64,000 nucleotides of DNA from Lysobacter ciconiae. Lineage in GTDB: Bacteria > Pseudomonadota > Gammaproteobacteria > Xanthomonadales > Xanthomonadaceae. Positions within the stretch are counted from its first letter, which is position 1; the number at the start of each line of letters is the position of its first letter. A program made the translations under genes and the position numbers. The notes beneath the pieces were generated by a model that had not been told where the DNA came from, searched no databases, and was given only the letters and a program-made list of their open reading frames with translations. The stretch is taken from the NCBI RefSeq assembly GCF_015209725.1, contig NZ_CP063656.1:727001-791000 (forward strand). The letters run 5' to 3'. Of this stretch, positions 16,841 to 25,416 are shown one piece after another.

Positions 16841-16865
16841 GAAACGGCGCCGAAAGGGCGCCGTT
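16841..16865 (-). terminator. Terminator after the middle large receptor gene
   Basis: A 9-bp perfect stem, AACGGCGCC (16843-16851) with GGCGCCGTT (16857-16865), 5-nt loop. On the minus strand the stem is followed by TTTC-type sequence (GTTTCTG). It separates the HWEEF receptor gene ending at 16889 from the Aer-like receptor promoter. Confidence 0.65.
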
Positions 16866-16888
16866 GGCGGGGCTGAAGAAGCAGGAGG

Positions 16889-19138
16889 CTAAAACTCCTC
16901 CCAGTGCTGGTCGTTGCCCGCGGCGGCCTTCGGCGGCACCCGCATGCCACGCGCGGATCCCAGTTCGGGCTGTGCCGATGCCGATCTGCCCGAAGTCCTG
17001 ATGGCGCCGGTCAACTCGTGGATGGGCCCGATGGACGCGGCGGGCAGGCGCTGATGGTACGGGTCGACGTCGAGGCGGAACGCCGCAACCGTCTGCACCA
17101 GTTGCCCCGACTGCTGCTCCAGCGAGCGGGCGGCGGCGGTGGCTTCTTCCACCAGGGCCGCGTTTTGCTGGGTGCCCTCGTCCATGTGGGTGATCACCTG
17201 GTTGACCTGCTCGATCCCCGTGCTCTGCTCCTGCGAGGCAGCCGAGATGTCGGCAATGATCGCGGTCACGCGCTGCACGCTGCGGACGATCTCATTCATG
17301 GTCTTGCCAGCCTGGTCGACCAGGACGCTGCCGTCCTCGACCTTGCTGACGGAGTCGTCGATGAGCGTCTTGATTTCCTTTGCCGCGGCGGCGGAGCGCT
17401 GCGCCAGCGAACGCACCTCCGATGCGACCACGGCAAAACCGCGGCCCTGCTCGCCGGCGCGTGCGGCTTCGACCGCGGCATTCAGCGCCAGGATGTTGGT
17501 CTGGAACGCGATGCCGTCGATCACGCTGATGATCTCGACGATCTTGCGCGAGGACTCGTTGATGCCGGTCATGGTGGTGACGACGCGGCCGACCACTTCG
17601 CCGCCGACGCCGGCCACTTCGGCCGCACCGAGTGCGAGCTGGTTCGCCTGGCGCGCATTCTCGGCGTTCTGGCGCACGGTGGAGGTCAGCTCCTCCATCG
17701 AGGACGCCGTCTCCTCCAGCGATGCGGCCTGCTGCTCCGTACGGCGTGAGAGGTCATCGTTGCCCGCGGCGATCTGGCTGGCGGCGGAGCTGATGGCATC
17801 GCTGCCCTGGCGGATCTGGCCGACGATTTCCGAGAGTTTCTCGACGGTGAGATTGGCATCGGACGCGAGCCGGCCAAAGTGCCCCGGCAGCGACTCATCG
17901 GCGCGCTGATGGAGGTCCCCTTCCGCCACGGCCAGGAGCAGCGCGCCGATTCCGTTCAGGCCCTGATCGGCCGTTGCCATCAATGAGTTGAGGCCTTCGA
18001 TGGCATCGCGGTAGACGAACTCGAAGCGCTCCGCGTCGCCGCGCCGGCTGAAGTCGCCCGCGACGGCGGCATCGACCAACATCTTGATTTCGGCGGTGAC
18101 CGCCTGCGTACTGGCCTTGACCGCGTCCACGGCTGCGGTGACCTGTGCTTTCTGGCCCGGCAGCCGCTCCATATCCTCCGACAGATCGCCGCGAGCGTAA
18201 TCGCCGACGATGGCGACCGCGCGCATCTTCACCGCGATATGCGCGTTGACCAGCTCGTTGATGTCGCCAGCCATGCGCCCGTAGGCACCGGGAAACTGGT
18301 CAGCCGCCATGCGATGGTCGATCGCGCCCAAATCGTGCTGCCTGGCCATTTCGCTCTGGGCGTCCGCGAATCCTCGCAGCGTAACCACCATGCCGCGCAT
18401 CGCCCGCGCAAGCTGGCCGATTTCGCTCTGGTCGGCGTGGGCAATGGTGTGCTCCAGGTCGCCTTGCGAGACGGCATTGGCCACACCCAGCACATCGTTC
18501 AAAGGCCTCACGATCGAGCGCGTGGTGAAGAACGCGAACACGCCCGCGATCAGCACTGCCACCAGCAGCAACACAGTGATTGCGGTGAGGTTGAGCTTGT
18601 AGGCGGCCTGCTGGGCGGCGACCGCCTTATCCAGATCCTGGATGTTGTAGTCGAGCAGGACGCCAACCGCATCCGCGGTGGCCTGGCGCAGATCCCCGGC
18701 GCGCTCGGCTGGCGAGAAATCACCGACGGCCAGCGCCTCGACCAACTGGCGGCTGTTGTCGAAATAGCGCTCTGCCTTGCCCAGCACGTCGTCAAAGAGC
18801 TGCTGCTCCTGCGCGCCGATGATGGTGGGCTCCAACCGATGCGCCAGCTCGGAGAAGTCCCTGGCACCGTCCTCCAGCTCGGCGCTGTACTCGGCGGCCT
18901 TGCTTGCGTCCTGATAGCTGGCAACCAGCCCGCGCTCGCTGACCCGGTATTCGGCCAGCATCGTCGCCAGCTTGCCCATGTCGCGGATGGCCGGTACCGA
19001 CTGTCCGGTGATTTCCTGCACGGTCTTTTGGACGCTGCCCATTCGCTGGGCCGCAAATGCGCCCAGGACAATCAGCAGGACGGTCAAGGCGGCAAAACCG
19101 ATGGTGAGGCGCCTGCCGATTTTGAGGTTTTGGAACAT
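16889..19138 (-). CDS. Methyl-accepting chemotaxis protein, tandem HAMP, HWEEF tail
   Basis: Transmembrane chemoreceptor of 749 residues. TM1 is at about residues 10-30 (LTIGFAALTVLLIVLGAFAA), a mostly helical periplasmic domain of about 150 residues suggests a four-helix-bundle sensor, and TM2 is LTAITVLLLVAVLIAGVFAF. A HAMP domain (RSIVRPLNDVLGVANAV) is followed by further HAMP-like repeats before the signalling hairpin (tip DGIAFQTNILALNAAVEAAR). A flexible Pro/Ala-rich linker leads to the C-terminal HWEEF, a CheR-tether-type pentapeptide (xWxxF). The ATG at 19138 precedes MFQNLKIGRRL, the classic receptor N-terminus. The cytoplasmic half is nearly identical to that of the next receptor. 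Ligand unknown. Confidence 0.93.
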   Translation of the reverse strand: MFQNLKIGRRLTIGFAALTVLLIVLGAFAAQRMGSVQKTVQEITGQSVPAIRDMGKLATMLAEYRVSERGLVASYQDASKAAEYSAELEDGARDFSELAHRLEPTIIGAQEQQLFDDVLGKAERYFDNSRQLVEALAVGDFSPAERAGDLRQATADAVGVLLDYNIQDLDKAVAAQQAAYKLNLTAITVLLLVAVLIAGVFAFFTTRSIVRPLNDVLGVANAVSQGDLEHTIAHADQSEIGQLARAMRGMVVTLRGFADAQSEMARQHDLGAIDHRMAADQFPGAYGRMAGDINELVNAHIAVKMRAVAIVGDYARGDLSEDMERLPGQKAQVTAAVDAVKASTQAVTAEIKMLVDAAVAGDFSRRGDAERFEFVYRDAIEGLNSLMATADQGLNGIGALLLAVAEGDLHQRADESLPGHFGRLASDANLTVEKLSEIVGQIRQGSDAISSAASQIAAGNDDLSRRTEQQAASLEETASSMEELTSTVRQNAENARQANQLALGAAEVAGVGGEVVGRVVTTMTGINESSRKIVEIISVIDGIAFQTNILALNAAVEAARAGEQGRGFAVVASEVRSLAQRSAAAAKEIKTLIDDSVSKVEDGSVLVDQAGKTMNEIVRSVQRVTAIIADISAASQEQSTGIEQVNQVITHMDEGTQQNAALVEEATAAARSLEQQSGQLVQTVAAFRLDVDPYHQRLPAASIGPIHELTGAIRTSGRSASAQPELGSARGMRVPPKAAAGNDQHWEEF
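17076..18145. repeat. Direct repeat copy A (receptor signalling domain)
   Basis: This segment aligns without gaps, at a constant offset of 2624 bp, to 19700-20769. It encodes the signalling hairpin and adjacent HAMP repeats of two neighbouring receptors. Sampled blocks differ at roughly one base in ten, largely at third codon positions. Interpreted as paralogous receptor genes, not a mobile element. Confidence 0.8.
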
Positions 19139-19331
19139 GGCAACTCCGAAGACTGAAGGTTGGGGCAGGGGCGCTTGCAGACGGGGGCCGGTAGTGAACA
19201 ACGCTTGCAGCGGAAGGTGGCGAATCGTGCGATGCGATCGGCTCTTGTCACGGCGACTCCACAGCTCCACGGGAGTCAGCGGAAGCGTCGACAGCGAAGC
19301 GGGCTCGAACGCCCTCGATCGGTCAAGTCCT

Positions 19332-19358
19332 GTAACGGATGCGTGTCAACGAACTTGA
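19332..19358 (-). promoter_or_regulatory. Weak sigma-28 promoter candidate before a receptor gene
   Basis: On the minus strand: TCAAGTTC (19351-19358), 11-nt spacer, TCCGTTAC (19332-19339). It agrees with the cluster motif at most positions but lacks the first G of the -10. It sits 194 bp upstream of the receptor ATG at 19138. Confidence 0.5.
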
Positions 19359-19413
19359 GCGATCTGGCGCAATCGCGGTAGGGATTCATTCACGGACGTC
19401 GGGGTCGTCGAAA

Positions 19414-19441
19414 GCAAAACGGCGCCCATCAAGGCGCCGTT
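19414..19441 (-). terminator. Intrinsic terminator after the first large receptor gene
   Basis: Stem AACGGCGCC (19418-19426) with GGCGCCGTT (19433-19441), 6-nt loop. On the minus strand the stem is followed by TTTTGCTTT. It shares the same 9-bp stem with the terminator at 16841-16865, though the loops differ. Confidence 0.8.
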
Positions 19442-19494
19442 GGTGTTGTTGCATCTCGCCGCGCCGGGTCAGGCCCGGCGCGTGCGCATCGGTC

Positions 19495-22185
19495 TCAGAA
19501 CTCTTCCCAGTGCTGGTCATTTCCAGCAACGGCCGCTGGCGTGGCCCTCATTGGACGCGGCCGGCTTTGCACAGCGGGCGCTGATCCCCTCACGGATAGC
19601 GATTGAGCGGTGTTGGCAGCCGCCGCTTTGGGTGCGCTGACGGGCTGCAGAACGCCGCGTGGTGCCCGGTGGCTGGTCGGGTCGGCCTGCGCTTCGAGCC
19701 GGAACGCGGCCACCGTCTGCACCAGCTGGTCGGACTGCTGCTCCAGGGACCGCGCCGCGGCGGTTGCTTCTTCCACCAGCGCGGCGTTCCGCTGCGTCCC
19801 CTCGTCCATGTGGTTGATGACCTGGTTGACCTGCTCGATCCCGGTGCTCTGCTCCTGCGAGGCTGCGGAGATGTCGGCGATGATCGCGGTGACCCGCTGC
19901 ACGCTGTTGACGATTTCGTCCATGGTCTTGCCGGCCTGGCCGACGAGGGCGCTGCCGTTCTCGACCTTGCTGACGGAGTCGTCGATGAGGGTCTTGATCT
20001 CCTTCGCCGCCGCCGCCGAGCGCTGTGCCAGCGAGCGCACCTCGGAGGCGACCACCGCGAAACCGCGGCCCTGTTCGCCGGCGCGCGCGGCCTCGACCGC
20101 CGCGTTCAGCGCCAGGATGTTGGTCTGGAACGCGATGCCGTCGATCACGCTGATGATCTCGACGATCTTGCGCGACGATTCATTGATGCCGGTCATCGTG
20201 GTGACCACGCGGCCGACCACTTCGCCACCGACACCGGCCACCTCGGCCGCGCCGATCGCCAGCTGGTTGGCCTGGCGGGCGTTCTCGGCGTTCTGGCGCA
20301 CGGTGGAGGTGAGCTCCTCCATGGACGAGGCGGTCTCCTCCAGCGATGCGGCCTGCTGCTCGGTGCGATGCGACAGGTCGTTGTTGCCGGCGGCAATTTC
20401 GCTGGCCGCCGCGCTGATCGTATCGCTGCCTTCCCGGATCTGGCCAACGATCCGGGCCAGGTGTTGCACGGTGTCGTTGGCGTCATTCGCCAGCCGGCCG
20501 AACTGTCCGGGCAGGTTGGTGTCTGCGTGCTGGGTCAGGTCGCCCTGGGCCATCGAGGCAAGCAACTCGCCGACCTCGCTCAGACCGCGGTCCGCGCTGC
20601 CCATCAGTTCGTTGAGGCCCACGATCATGTCGCGGTAGACGAACTGGAACCGCTCAGCGTCGCCGCGCTGGCTGAAGTCACCGGCAACCGCGGCATCCAC
20701 CAGCATCTTGATCTCGGCGGTGACCGCCTGGGTATTGGCCTTCACCGCATCCACCGCGGCGGTCACCTCGGCCTTGGTGCCCGGGAAGCGCTCGATGTCG
20801 CCGGACAGGTCGCCGCGTGCATACGCCGCGACCATGTCGATGGTCTTGCGGGTGATGTCGATGTGCGAGGCGACCAGGGTGTTGATCTCCTCGGCCATCT
20901 GGCCGAACGCGCCGGGGAATGCGTCGGCGTCCAGTCGCTCCTCGATGTTGCCGGCCTGGTGGGCTTCGTATACCTCGCGCTGTGCGCCGGCGAACGTGCG
21001 CAGGCTGCCGACCGCGCGCTCCAGGCTGCGGCCGATGTCGCGAAGCTCGTCCTGGCTGTCCACGCTGACACGCTCGGGGAACTCGCCCGCAGCGATTGAT
21101 TCCGTCGCCTGCTGGATCCGGACCAGGGAGTTGCGGGTGCTGCGGCTGAAGCCGAGGAACAGGTAGGCGGCCACCAGCAGCATCAGCAGGACCAGCGCGC
21201 CGGTGAGCACGGCCGAGCGCGTCATGCTGGCGATCTGCGCGGCAGCGGCGGCATCCAGGGCGTTGATCGACCCGAGCATTGCGGCGGCCATGGCCAAGTG
21301 GGTGGCGTGCTCGCGCGCGGCCATCGTGGCCACCGGCAGCTCCGGGGTGTCGGCGTCGAGGATGTGGGTCGCGATGGCGGTGTTCTGCTTGCCCATGGCC
21401 TCCAGCGCGCTCTGGACCGGCTTGCCGGCAATCTCGGCCAATACCGGCATGCGCTGCGTGGCGTTGTTGAATTCCAGCTCGATCCGGCTGCGCAGGAAGT
21501 CCTGCATCGTCCGCGAAACCGCCAGGCCGGTGCGGTCATCGACCCAGATCGCGCCTTCGCCAAGCACGCGGAGGCCCACTTCGCCCTGTTGCGACGTGTA
21601 CTCGGCCAGTGTCGGCAGCCATTCGCTGGCGGCACGGCCCATGTAGAGCACCGTCGGCTCCTGGGAGTGCGCCAGGCCCGTGCGCTCTGCGACCAGGCCC
21701 ATCAGGTCGCGTACCTGCTGGATCGTCGACTGGGTGACGTCGCCTCCGGCCTCGCCTGCGCTGACCCGGCGCCAGCCCTCCTGCGCCTGCTTGAACGCGT
21801 TGGCGACGTCGGCATCGTTGATCTCCTGCCCGGACCAACGTGCGGCGGCATCGAGCTGGCTGGCGGCGGTGCCTGCCGCCGCAGCGAGTTCCTGCGACGG
21901 CACCTCGTCCTTGGCTGAAATCCGCGTGCTCATCTGCCGATGGCTCTGCATCGCCAGCATCGAGCGTTGCAGATGCGCGAGGCCTTCCCCCGTTGCGCGC
22001 TGCTGTTTCACTGCACCGATCTCGACGGTCGTGCGAACCACCAGGATCCCGGCCAGCAGGCCGCAGGTGAGCATGAACGCGGCACCGATGACCAGCGCCT
22101 TCTGGTGGAAGCGCAGGCGCGCCATAAGCCGCATGGACGGGGCCAATGCACGTTCCAGCAGGGTAGGGGTATGACGAGTGGACAT
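19495..22185 (-). CDS. Methyl-accepting chemotaxis protein, large sensor domain, poly-HAMP, HWEEF tail
   Basis: Transmembrane chemoreceptor of 896 residues. A 30-residue cytoplasmic start precedes TM1 (ALVIGAAFMLTCGLLAGIL), then a periplasmic domain of about 250 residues, larger than in its neighbour and without an obvious named fold, and TM2 (AVLTGALVLLMLLVAAYLF). Several HAMP-like units follow (each with a GDL/GDF motif: ARGDLSGDIE, AAVAGDFSQR, MAQGDLTQH), then a signalling hairpin almost identical to that of the downstream receptor, a Pro/Ala/Arg-rich linker and a terminal HWEEF. The ATG at 22185 has GAGG upstream; the longer open frame would include the sigma-28 promoter and is rejected. 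Ligand unknown. Confidence 0.93.
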   Translation of the reverse strand: MSTRHTPTLLERALAPSMRLMARLRFHQKALVIGAAFMLTCGLLAGILVVRTTVEIGAVKQQRATGEGLAHLQRSMLAMQSHRQMSTRISAKDEVPSQELAAAAGTAASQLDAAARWSGQEINDADVANAFKQAQEGWRRVSAGEAGGDVTQSTIQQVRDLMGLVAERTGLAHSQEPTVLYMGRAASEWLPTLAEYTSQQGEVGLRVLGEGAIWVDDRTGLAVSRTMQDFLRSRIELEFNNATQRMPVLAEIAGKPVQSALEAMGKQNTAIATHILDADTPELPVATMAAREHATHLAMAAAMLGSINALDAAAAAQIASMTRSAVLTGALVLLMLLVAAYLFLGFSRSTRNSLVRIQQATESIAAGEFPERVSVDSQDELRDIGRSLERAVGSLRTFAGAQREVYEAHQAGNIEERLDADAFPGAFGQMAEEINTLVASHIDITRKTIDMVAAYARGDLSGDIERFPGTKAEVTAAVDAVKANTQAVTAEIKMLVDAAVAGDFSQRGDAERFQFVYRDMIVGLNELMGSADRGLSEVGELLASMAQGDLTQHADTNLPGQFGRLANDANDTVQHLARIVGQIREGSDTISAAASEIAAGNNDLSHRTEQQAASLEETASSMEELTSTVRQNAENARQANQLAIGAAEVAGVGGEVVGRVVTTMTGINESSRKIVEIISVIDGIAFQTNILALNAAVEAARAGEQGRGFAVVASEVRSLAQRSAAAAKEIKTLIDDSVSKVENGSALVGQAGKTMDEIVNSVQRVTAIIADISAASQEQSTGIEQVNQVINHMDEGTQRNAALVEEATAAARSLEQQSDQLVQTVAAFRLEAQADPTSHRAPRGVLQPVSAPKAAAANTAQSLSVRGSAPAVQSRPRPMRATPAAVAGNDQHWEEF
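19700..20769. repeat. Direct repeat copy B (receptor signalling domain)
   Basis: Partner of 17076-18145 at a fixed 2624-bp offset with no indels seen. The two copies encode nearly the same HAMP array and signalling hairpin, while the sensor domains on the other side of the boundary are unrelated in length and sequence. Confidence 0.8.
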
Positions 22186-22226
22186 CGGAGGCCTCGGGTA
22201 GTGGATCTTGCGGGTCGACCCCCGGG

Positions 22227-22253
22227 ACAACGGCTGCCTGAACAGAAACTTTA
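22227..22253 (-). promoter_or_regulatory. Sigma-28 promoter of the first large receptor gene
   Basis: On the minus strand: TAAAGTTT (-35, exact consensus, 22246-22253), 11-nt spacer, GCCGTTGT (-10, 22227-22234). It lies 42 bp before the ATG at 22185, in the divergent gap with the TonB-like gene. Confidence 0.85.
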
Positions 22254-22402
22254 GGAAGGGGATGGAACCGGGCGTGCCGCTAAAGAAACACCGGTCGCGG
22301 CCGATGTGGGGAAGTGCAGGCAGGAGCATTCGTTCCCGCCTCCGGTGTCTGCAAGACGCCGAGCCAATTCCACGCGGCTTTTCCCACCTCCAGGAGTTCC
22401 CC

Positions 22403-22711
22403 ATGTCCCGTTATCACACCCTTGCCATTGCTGCGCTCGCATTGGCCTTCGCGTTCCCGGCGCAGTCCCAGGCGCTCAGCCCGATCAAGCGCGTTGAGCC
22501 GACCTACCCGGCGGATGCGGCCCGCAGCCGGACGGAAGGTTTCGTCGAGGTGGAATTCACCGTGGGCGCCGGCGGCAACGTGGAAAGCGTCTCGGTCGTC
22601 AATGCGCGTCCTGCACGCACGTTCGAGACTGCCGCGGTGAGCGCGGTCAAGCAGTGGACCTTCGCGCCGGGCGGCGGCCGCGGCAAGGTGCGTCTGGACT
22701 TCAATCTCTGA
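22403..22711 (+). CDS. Small secreted TonB C-terminal-domain protein
   Basis: 102 residues: a signal peptide (MSRYHTLAIAALALAFAFPA, cleavage likely after SQA) followed directly by a TonB-C-type domain (PIKRVEPTYPADAARSRTEG, VEVEFTVGAGGNVESV, AVKQWTFAPGG). It lacks the N-terminal membrane anchor and the Pro-rich spacer of true TonB, so it is probably a free periplasmic domain, not an energy transducer coupled to ExbBD. It is the only plus-strand gene inside the chemotaxis island, divergent from a receptor and convergent with cheW. CAGGAG 7 nt before the ATG supports the start. Role unknown; such small TonB-C proteins are common in xanthomonads. Confidence 0.82.
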   Translation: MSRYHTLAIAALALAFAFPAQSQALSPIKRVEPTYPADAARSRTEGFVEVEFTVGAGGNVESVSVVNARPARTFETAAVSAVKQWTFAPGGGRGKVRLDFNL

Positions 22712-22751
22712 GGTCTGGCGAGCGCCGGGCTTTGCCTGGACACCGACGCCC

Positions 22752-22789
22752 CCAATAAAAAACGCGCCACCCGGCGCGTTTTTTATTGG
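22752..22789. terminator. Bidirectional terminator between the TonB-like gene and cheW
   Basis: A 17-bp perfect stem: CCAATAAAAAACGCGCC (22752-22768), loop ACCC, GGCGCGTTTTTTATTGG (22773-22789). The A-run/T-run flanks make it a good intrinsic terminator in both directions, serving the convergent genes ending at 22711 and 22826. Confidence 0.92.
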
Positions 22790-22825
22790 TTTTGGAATCG
22801 GCAGCAACGCTGTCCCGATCGCGCC

Positions 22826-23350
22826 CTATTGCAGAGCAGTGGCAGCGGCCACCAGGCCCATCTCCGTGCTCGTCATCAGGCGCTCGATGTCGAGCAGGAT
22901 CAGCATCCGCTCGTCCAGCGTGCCGATGCCGGTCAGGAACTGGCGGTCAATCGTCGCGCCCAGCTCGGGCACCACGCGGATCTGCTCGCTGGCCAGCCGG
23001 ATGACGTCGGAAACGCTGTCCACGACGATTCCAACGATGCGGTCGGAGACATTCAGGACGATCATCACCGTCACCGCGGTGTAGTCGGCATTGGCCAGAT
23101 TGAACTTGAGGCGCATGTCGATTACCGGAACGATCGTCCCGCGCAGGTTGATCACCCCCTTGATGTAGTCGGGTGCATCAGGAAGCCGCGTCACCGCGTC
23201 GTAGCCGCGGATCTCCTGCACCTTGAGGATGTCGACGCCGTATTCTTCCTCGCCCAGCGCAAAGGTGAGGAACTCTTTGCTGTCGGTATCGACATCCGTG
23301 CCCTGTTGCGAGGGCATGGCGCGGGGGGCGAGGAGCGTGGGGCTGGTCAT
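22826..23350 (-). CDS. cheW: Chemotaxis coupling protein CheW
   Basis: Adaptor that joins receptor tips to CheA. The 174-residue protein is one CheW domain after a short about 25-residue leader: FLTFALGEEEYGVDILKVQE, YIKGVINLRGTIVPVIDMR, GIVVDSVSDVI and a C-terminal MLILLDIERLM. It lies 49 bp after cheA1 in the same direction and closes the STAS-cheY2-cheA1-cheW unit; a bidirectional terminator follows. Confidence 0.96.
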   Translation of the reverse strand: MTSPTLLAPRAMPSQQGTDVDTDSKEFLTFALGEEEYGVDILKVQEIRGYDAVTRLPDAPDYIKGVINLRGTIVPVIDMRLKFNLANADYTAVTVMIVLNVSDRIVGIVVDSVSDVIRLASEQIRVVPELGATIDRQFLTGIGTLDERMLILLDIERLMTSTEMGLVAAATALQ

Positions 23351-23399
23351 CGTGTTGTGTCCTTGCGGCGATCGGTGGTGGCGGTGGATTGGGGCGGGC

Positions 23400-25412
23400 T
23401 CAGGCGGCGGCGGACAACGGCGTGGCCGTGGCGATACCGCCGGCGTCGATGATCAGCGCGACGCGCCCGTCACCCAGGATGGTCGCGCCGGAGATGCCGG
23501 GGATGCGGCGGTAGTTGGTTTCCAGGTTCTTCACGACCACCTGCTGTTGGCCGAGCAGTTCGTCCACTTCCAGCGCCAGGCGGCGGCCGCCGCTTTCGAC
23601 CACGACCGCAATCGGCGCGGTGGCGGTGACGGTGTCGGCGGGCAGACGGTACTGCTGGCGCAGGTTGATCAGCGGCAGGTAGTCGTCGCGTACATGCAGG
23701 ACCCGGGTGTCGCCGGCAATGGTGCGGATTTCGTGCGCCTGCGGCTGCAGCGACTCGATGACCATGTTGAGCGGGAGGATGAAGACCTCGTCGCCGACCG
23801 CGACCGACATGCCGTCCAGGATCGCGAGTGTCAGCGGCAGGCGGATCGATACCGTGGTGCCAAGCTTGCGCTCGCTGCGGATCTCGACCTGTCCGCCCAG
23901 CGCCAGGATGTTGCTCTTGACCACGTCCATGCCGACGCCGCGGCCCGACAGGTCGGACAACGCGTCGGCGGTGGAAAATCCGGGATGGAACACCAGGTCC
24001 CAGATCTGCGCGTCGGTCGGATTTTCCGGCAGCGGCAGGTTGCGCTCGACCGCCTTTTGCATGATGCGATCGCGATCCATGCCGCGGCCGTCGTCGCTGA
24101 CCTCGATCATGATGTGGCCGCCCTGGTGCGAGGCGTTCATGGTGATCGTGCCGGTCTCGTCCTTGCCCGCGGCGCGACGTTCGGCGGCCGACTCCAAACC
24201 ATGGTCGATCGCATTGCGCATCAGGTGGACGAGCGGGTCGACGATCTTCTCGATCATGCCCTTGTCCAGCTCGGTCGCCTCGCCGAATGTGCGCAGGCGG
24301 ACCTTCTTGTCCAGCCGCGAGGCCAGGTCGCGGACCATGCGCGGGAAGCGGCTGAAAGCGAACTCCACCGGCAGCATGCGCACGCTCATCACCGCCTCCT
24401 GCAGGTCGCGGGTGTTGCGGTCCAGCTGCCCCAGGCCGGTCAGCAGCGTCTCGTTGGCGACCGGGTCCAGATGCTCGGAGCGCTGTCGCAGCATCGCCTG
24501 GGTGATGACCAGCTCGCCGACCAGGTTGATCAGTGCGTCCACCTTGGCGACCGCGACACGGATCGAGCTGTCGGCGTCCGCGTTCGCGCCGCGCGTCGAT
24601 GCAGGCAGGCCATTGGCGGAAGTCGACGGCCCATCGTCGGCGCTCGCTGAGCCCGCGGTGTCCTGCACGGCCGTTGGCGCCGCGGCTTGGACGGCCTGGA
24701 TGGACAGCTCGCATTGATCCTCCACCCAGGCGAACGCCTCATCGATCGCGGCGCGCGGGACGCTGCCGGGAAGCATCAGGTCCCAGGCCAGGTGGGCCTC
24801 GAAGGGGTCGAGCACGTCGAAGGCGGGCAAGCGCTCATCGACGCAAGTGGTCGCCAGTTCGCCATGACTGGCCAGCTCGCGCAGGATGCGCAGCGGATCG
24901 TTGCCGGTCATGAACAACGAGGTGTCCGGACGAAAGCCGATGCGCCAGTGGCCGGGGTCATCGCCGACATCCGCTTCAGTGACGACGCTGGCCGCATCGG
25001 GGGCATTGACCGCGAGCAGGCGGTTCAGCCCGGCGTGGGCACGCTCCATCGCCGGCCGGTCGACTTCGCCGCCGTGCTCGGCGACGGCCAGCAGACCGCG
25101 CAACACGTCCACCGATTCGAGCAGCGCGTCGATCGCGCCGGGGTCAAGCCGGCGGTGGCCCGCGCGTGCCTCGTCAAGAAGCGTCTCCAGCAGGTGGGTC
25201 AGGTCGGTGACGTTGCCAAAGCCGAAGGTCGCCGCGCCGCCCTTGATCGAGTGCGCTGCGCGGAAGATCGTGTTGATCGTGTCACCCGCATCCGTCGCGC
25301 TGCCGGTGTCTGCGTCCAGGTCGCTTTCCAGGCGCAGCAAGCCTGCTTCCATGGCCTGCAGTCCTTCCCGGCTTTCCTCGAAAAACGCAGCGTGGAACTG
25401 GGTGATGTCCAT
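23400..25412 (-). CDS. cheA: Chemotaxis histidine kinase CheA (copy 1, with P2-like domain)
   Basis: Autophosphorylates on the HPt domain and passes phosphate to CheY and CheB. 670 residues with all five regions: P1 HPt with His54 in RAAHSIKGGA; a P2-like CheY-binding region (HWRIGFRPD...GNDPLRILREL, about 160-260); a short Ser/Ala linker; P3 dimerisation helices; P4 ATPase with HLMRNAIDHGLE (N box), SDDGRGM (G1), HPGFSTADALSDLSGRGVGM; and a P5 CheW-like domain. The ATG at 25412 begins MDITQFHAAF and lies 4 nt after cheY2. A second CheA is encoded at 29400-31226; this one, next to cheW, looks the more conventional. Confidence 0.96.
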   Translation of the reverse strand: MDITQFHAAFFEESREGLQAMEAGLLRLESDLDADTGSATDAGDTINTIFRAAHSIKGGAATFGFGNVTDLTHLLETLLDEARAGHRRLDPGAIDALLESVDVLRGLLAVAEHGGEVDRPAMERAHAGLNRLLAVNAPDAASVVTEADVGDDPGHWRIGFRPDTSLFMTGNDPLRILRELASHGELATTCVDERLPAFDVLDPFEAHLAWDLMLPGSVPRAAIDEAFAWVEDQCELSIQAVQAAAPTAVQDTAGSASADDGPSTSANGLPASTRGANADADSSIRVAVAKVDALINLVGELVITQAMLRQRSEHLDPVANETLLTGLGQLDRNTRDLQEAVMSVRMLPVEFAFSRFPRMVRDLASRLDKKVRLRTFGEATELDKGMIEKIVDPLVHLMRNAIDHGLESAAERRAAGKDETGTITMNASHQGGHIMIEVSDDGRGMDRDRIMQKAVERNLPLPENPTDAQIWDLVFHPGFSTADALSDLSGRGVGMDVVKSNILALGGQVEIRSERKLGTTVSIRLPLTLAILDGMSVAVGDEVFILPLNMVIESLQPQAHEIRTIAGDTRVLHVRDDYLPLINLRQQYRLPADTVTATAPIAVVVESGGRRLALEVDELLGQQQVVVKNLETNYRRIPGISGATILGDGRVALIIDAGGIATATPLSAAA

Positions 25413-25416
25413 GGTG

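Larger units (their letters stand above)
19139..19494. other. 356-bp non-coding stretch between two receptor genes
   Basis: No credible gene. It holds a terminator for the upstream receptor gene (19414-19441) and a weak FliA-type promoter (19332-19358). Between the promoter and the receptor ATG at 19138 is a leader of about 190 bases, long for this cluster, in which no recognisable riboswitch or strong secondary structure stood out by eye. Confidence 0.6.

Noticed and set aside
17076..20769. Paired long repeats as a transposon or integron
   Set aside because: No terminal inverted repeats, transposase or target duplication; the copies are in-frame receptor domains.
22186..22404. Longer start for the 896-residue receptor
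   Set aside because: The extended frame contains the sigma-28 promoter and lacks a ribosome site; the ATG at 22185 has one.
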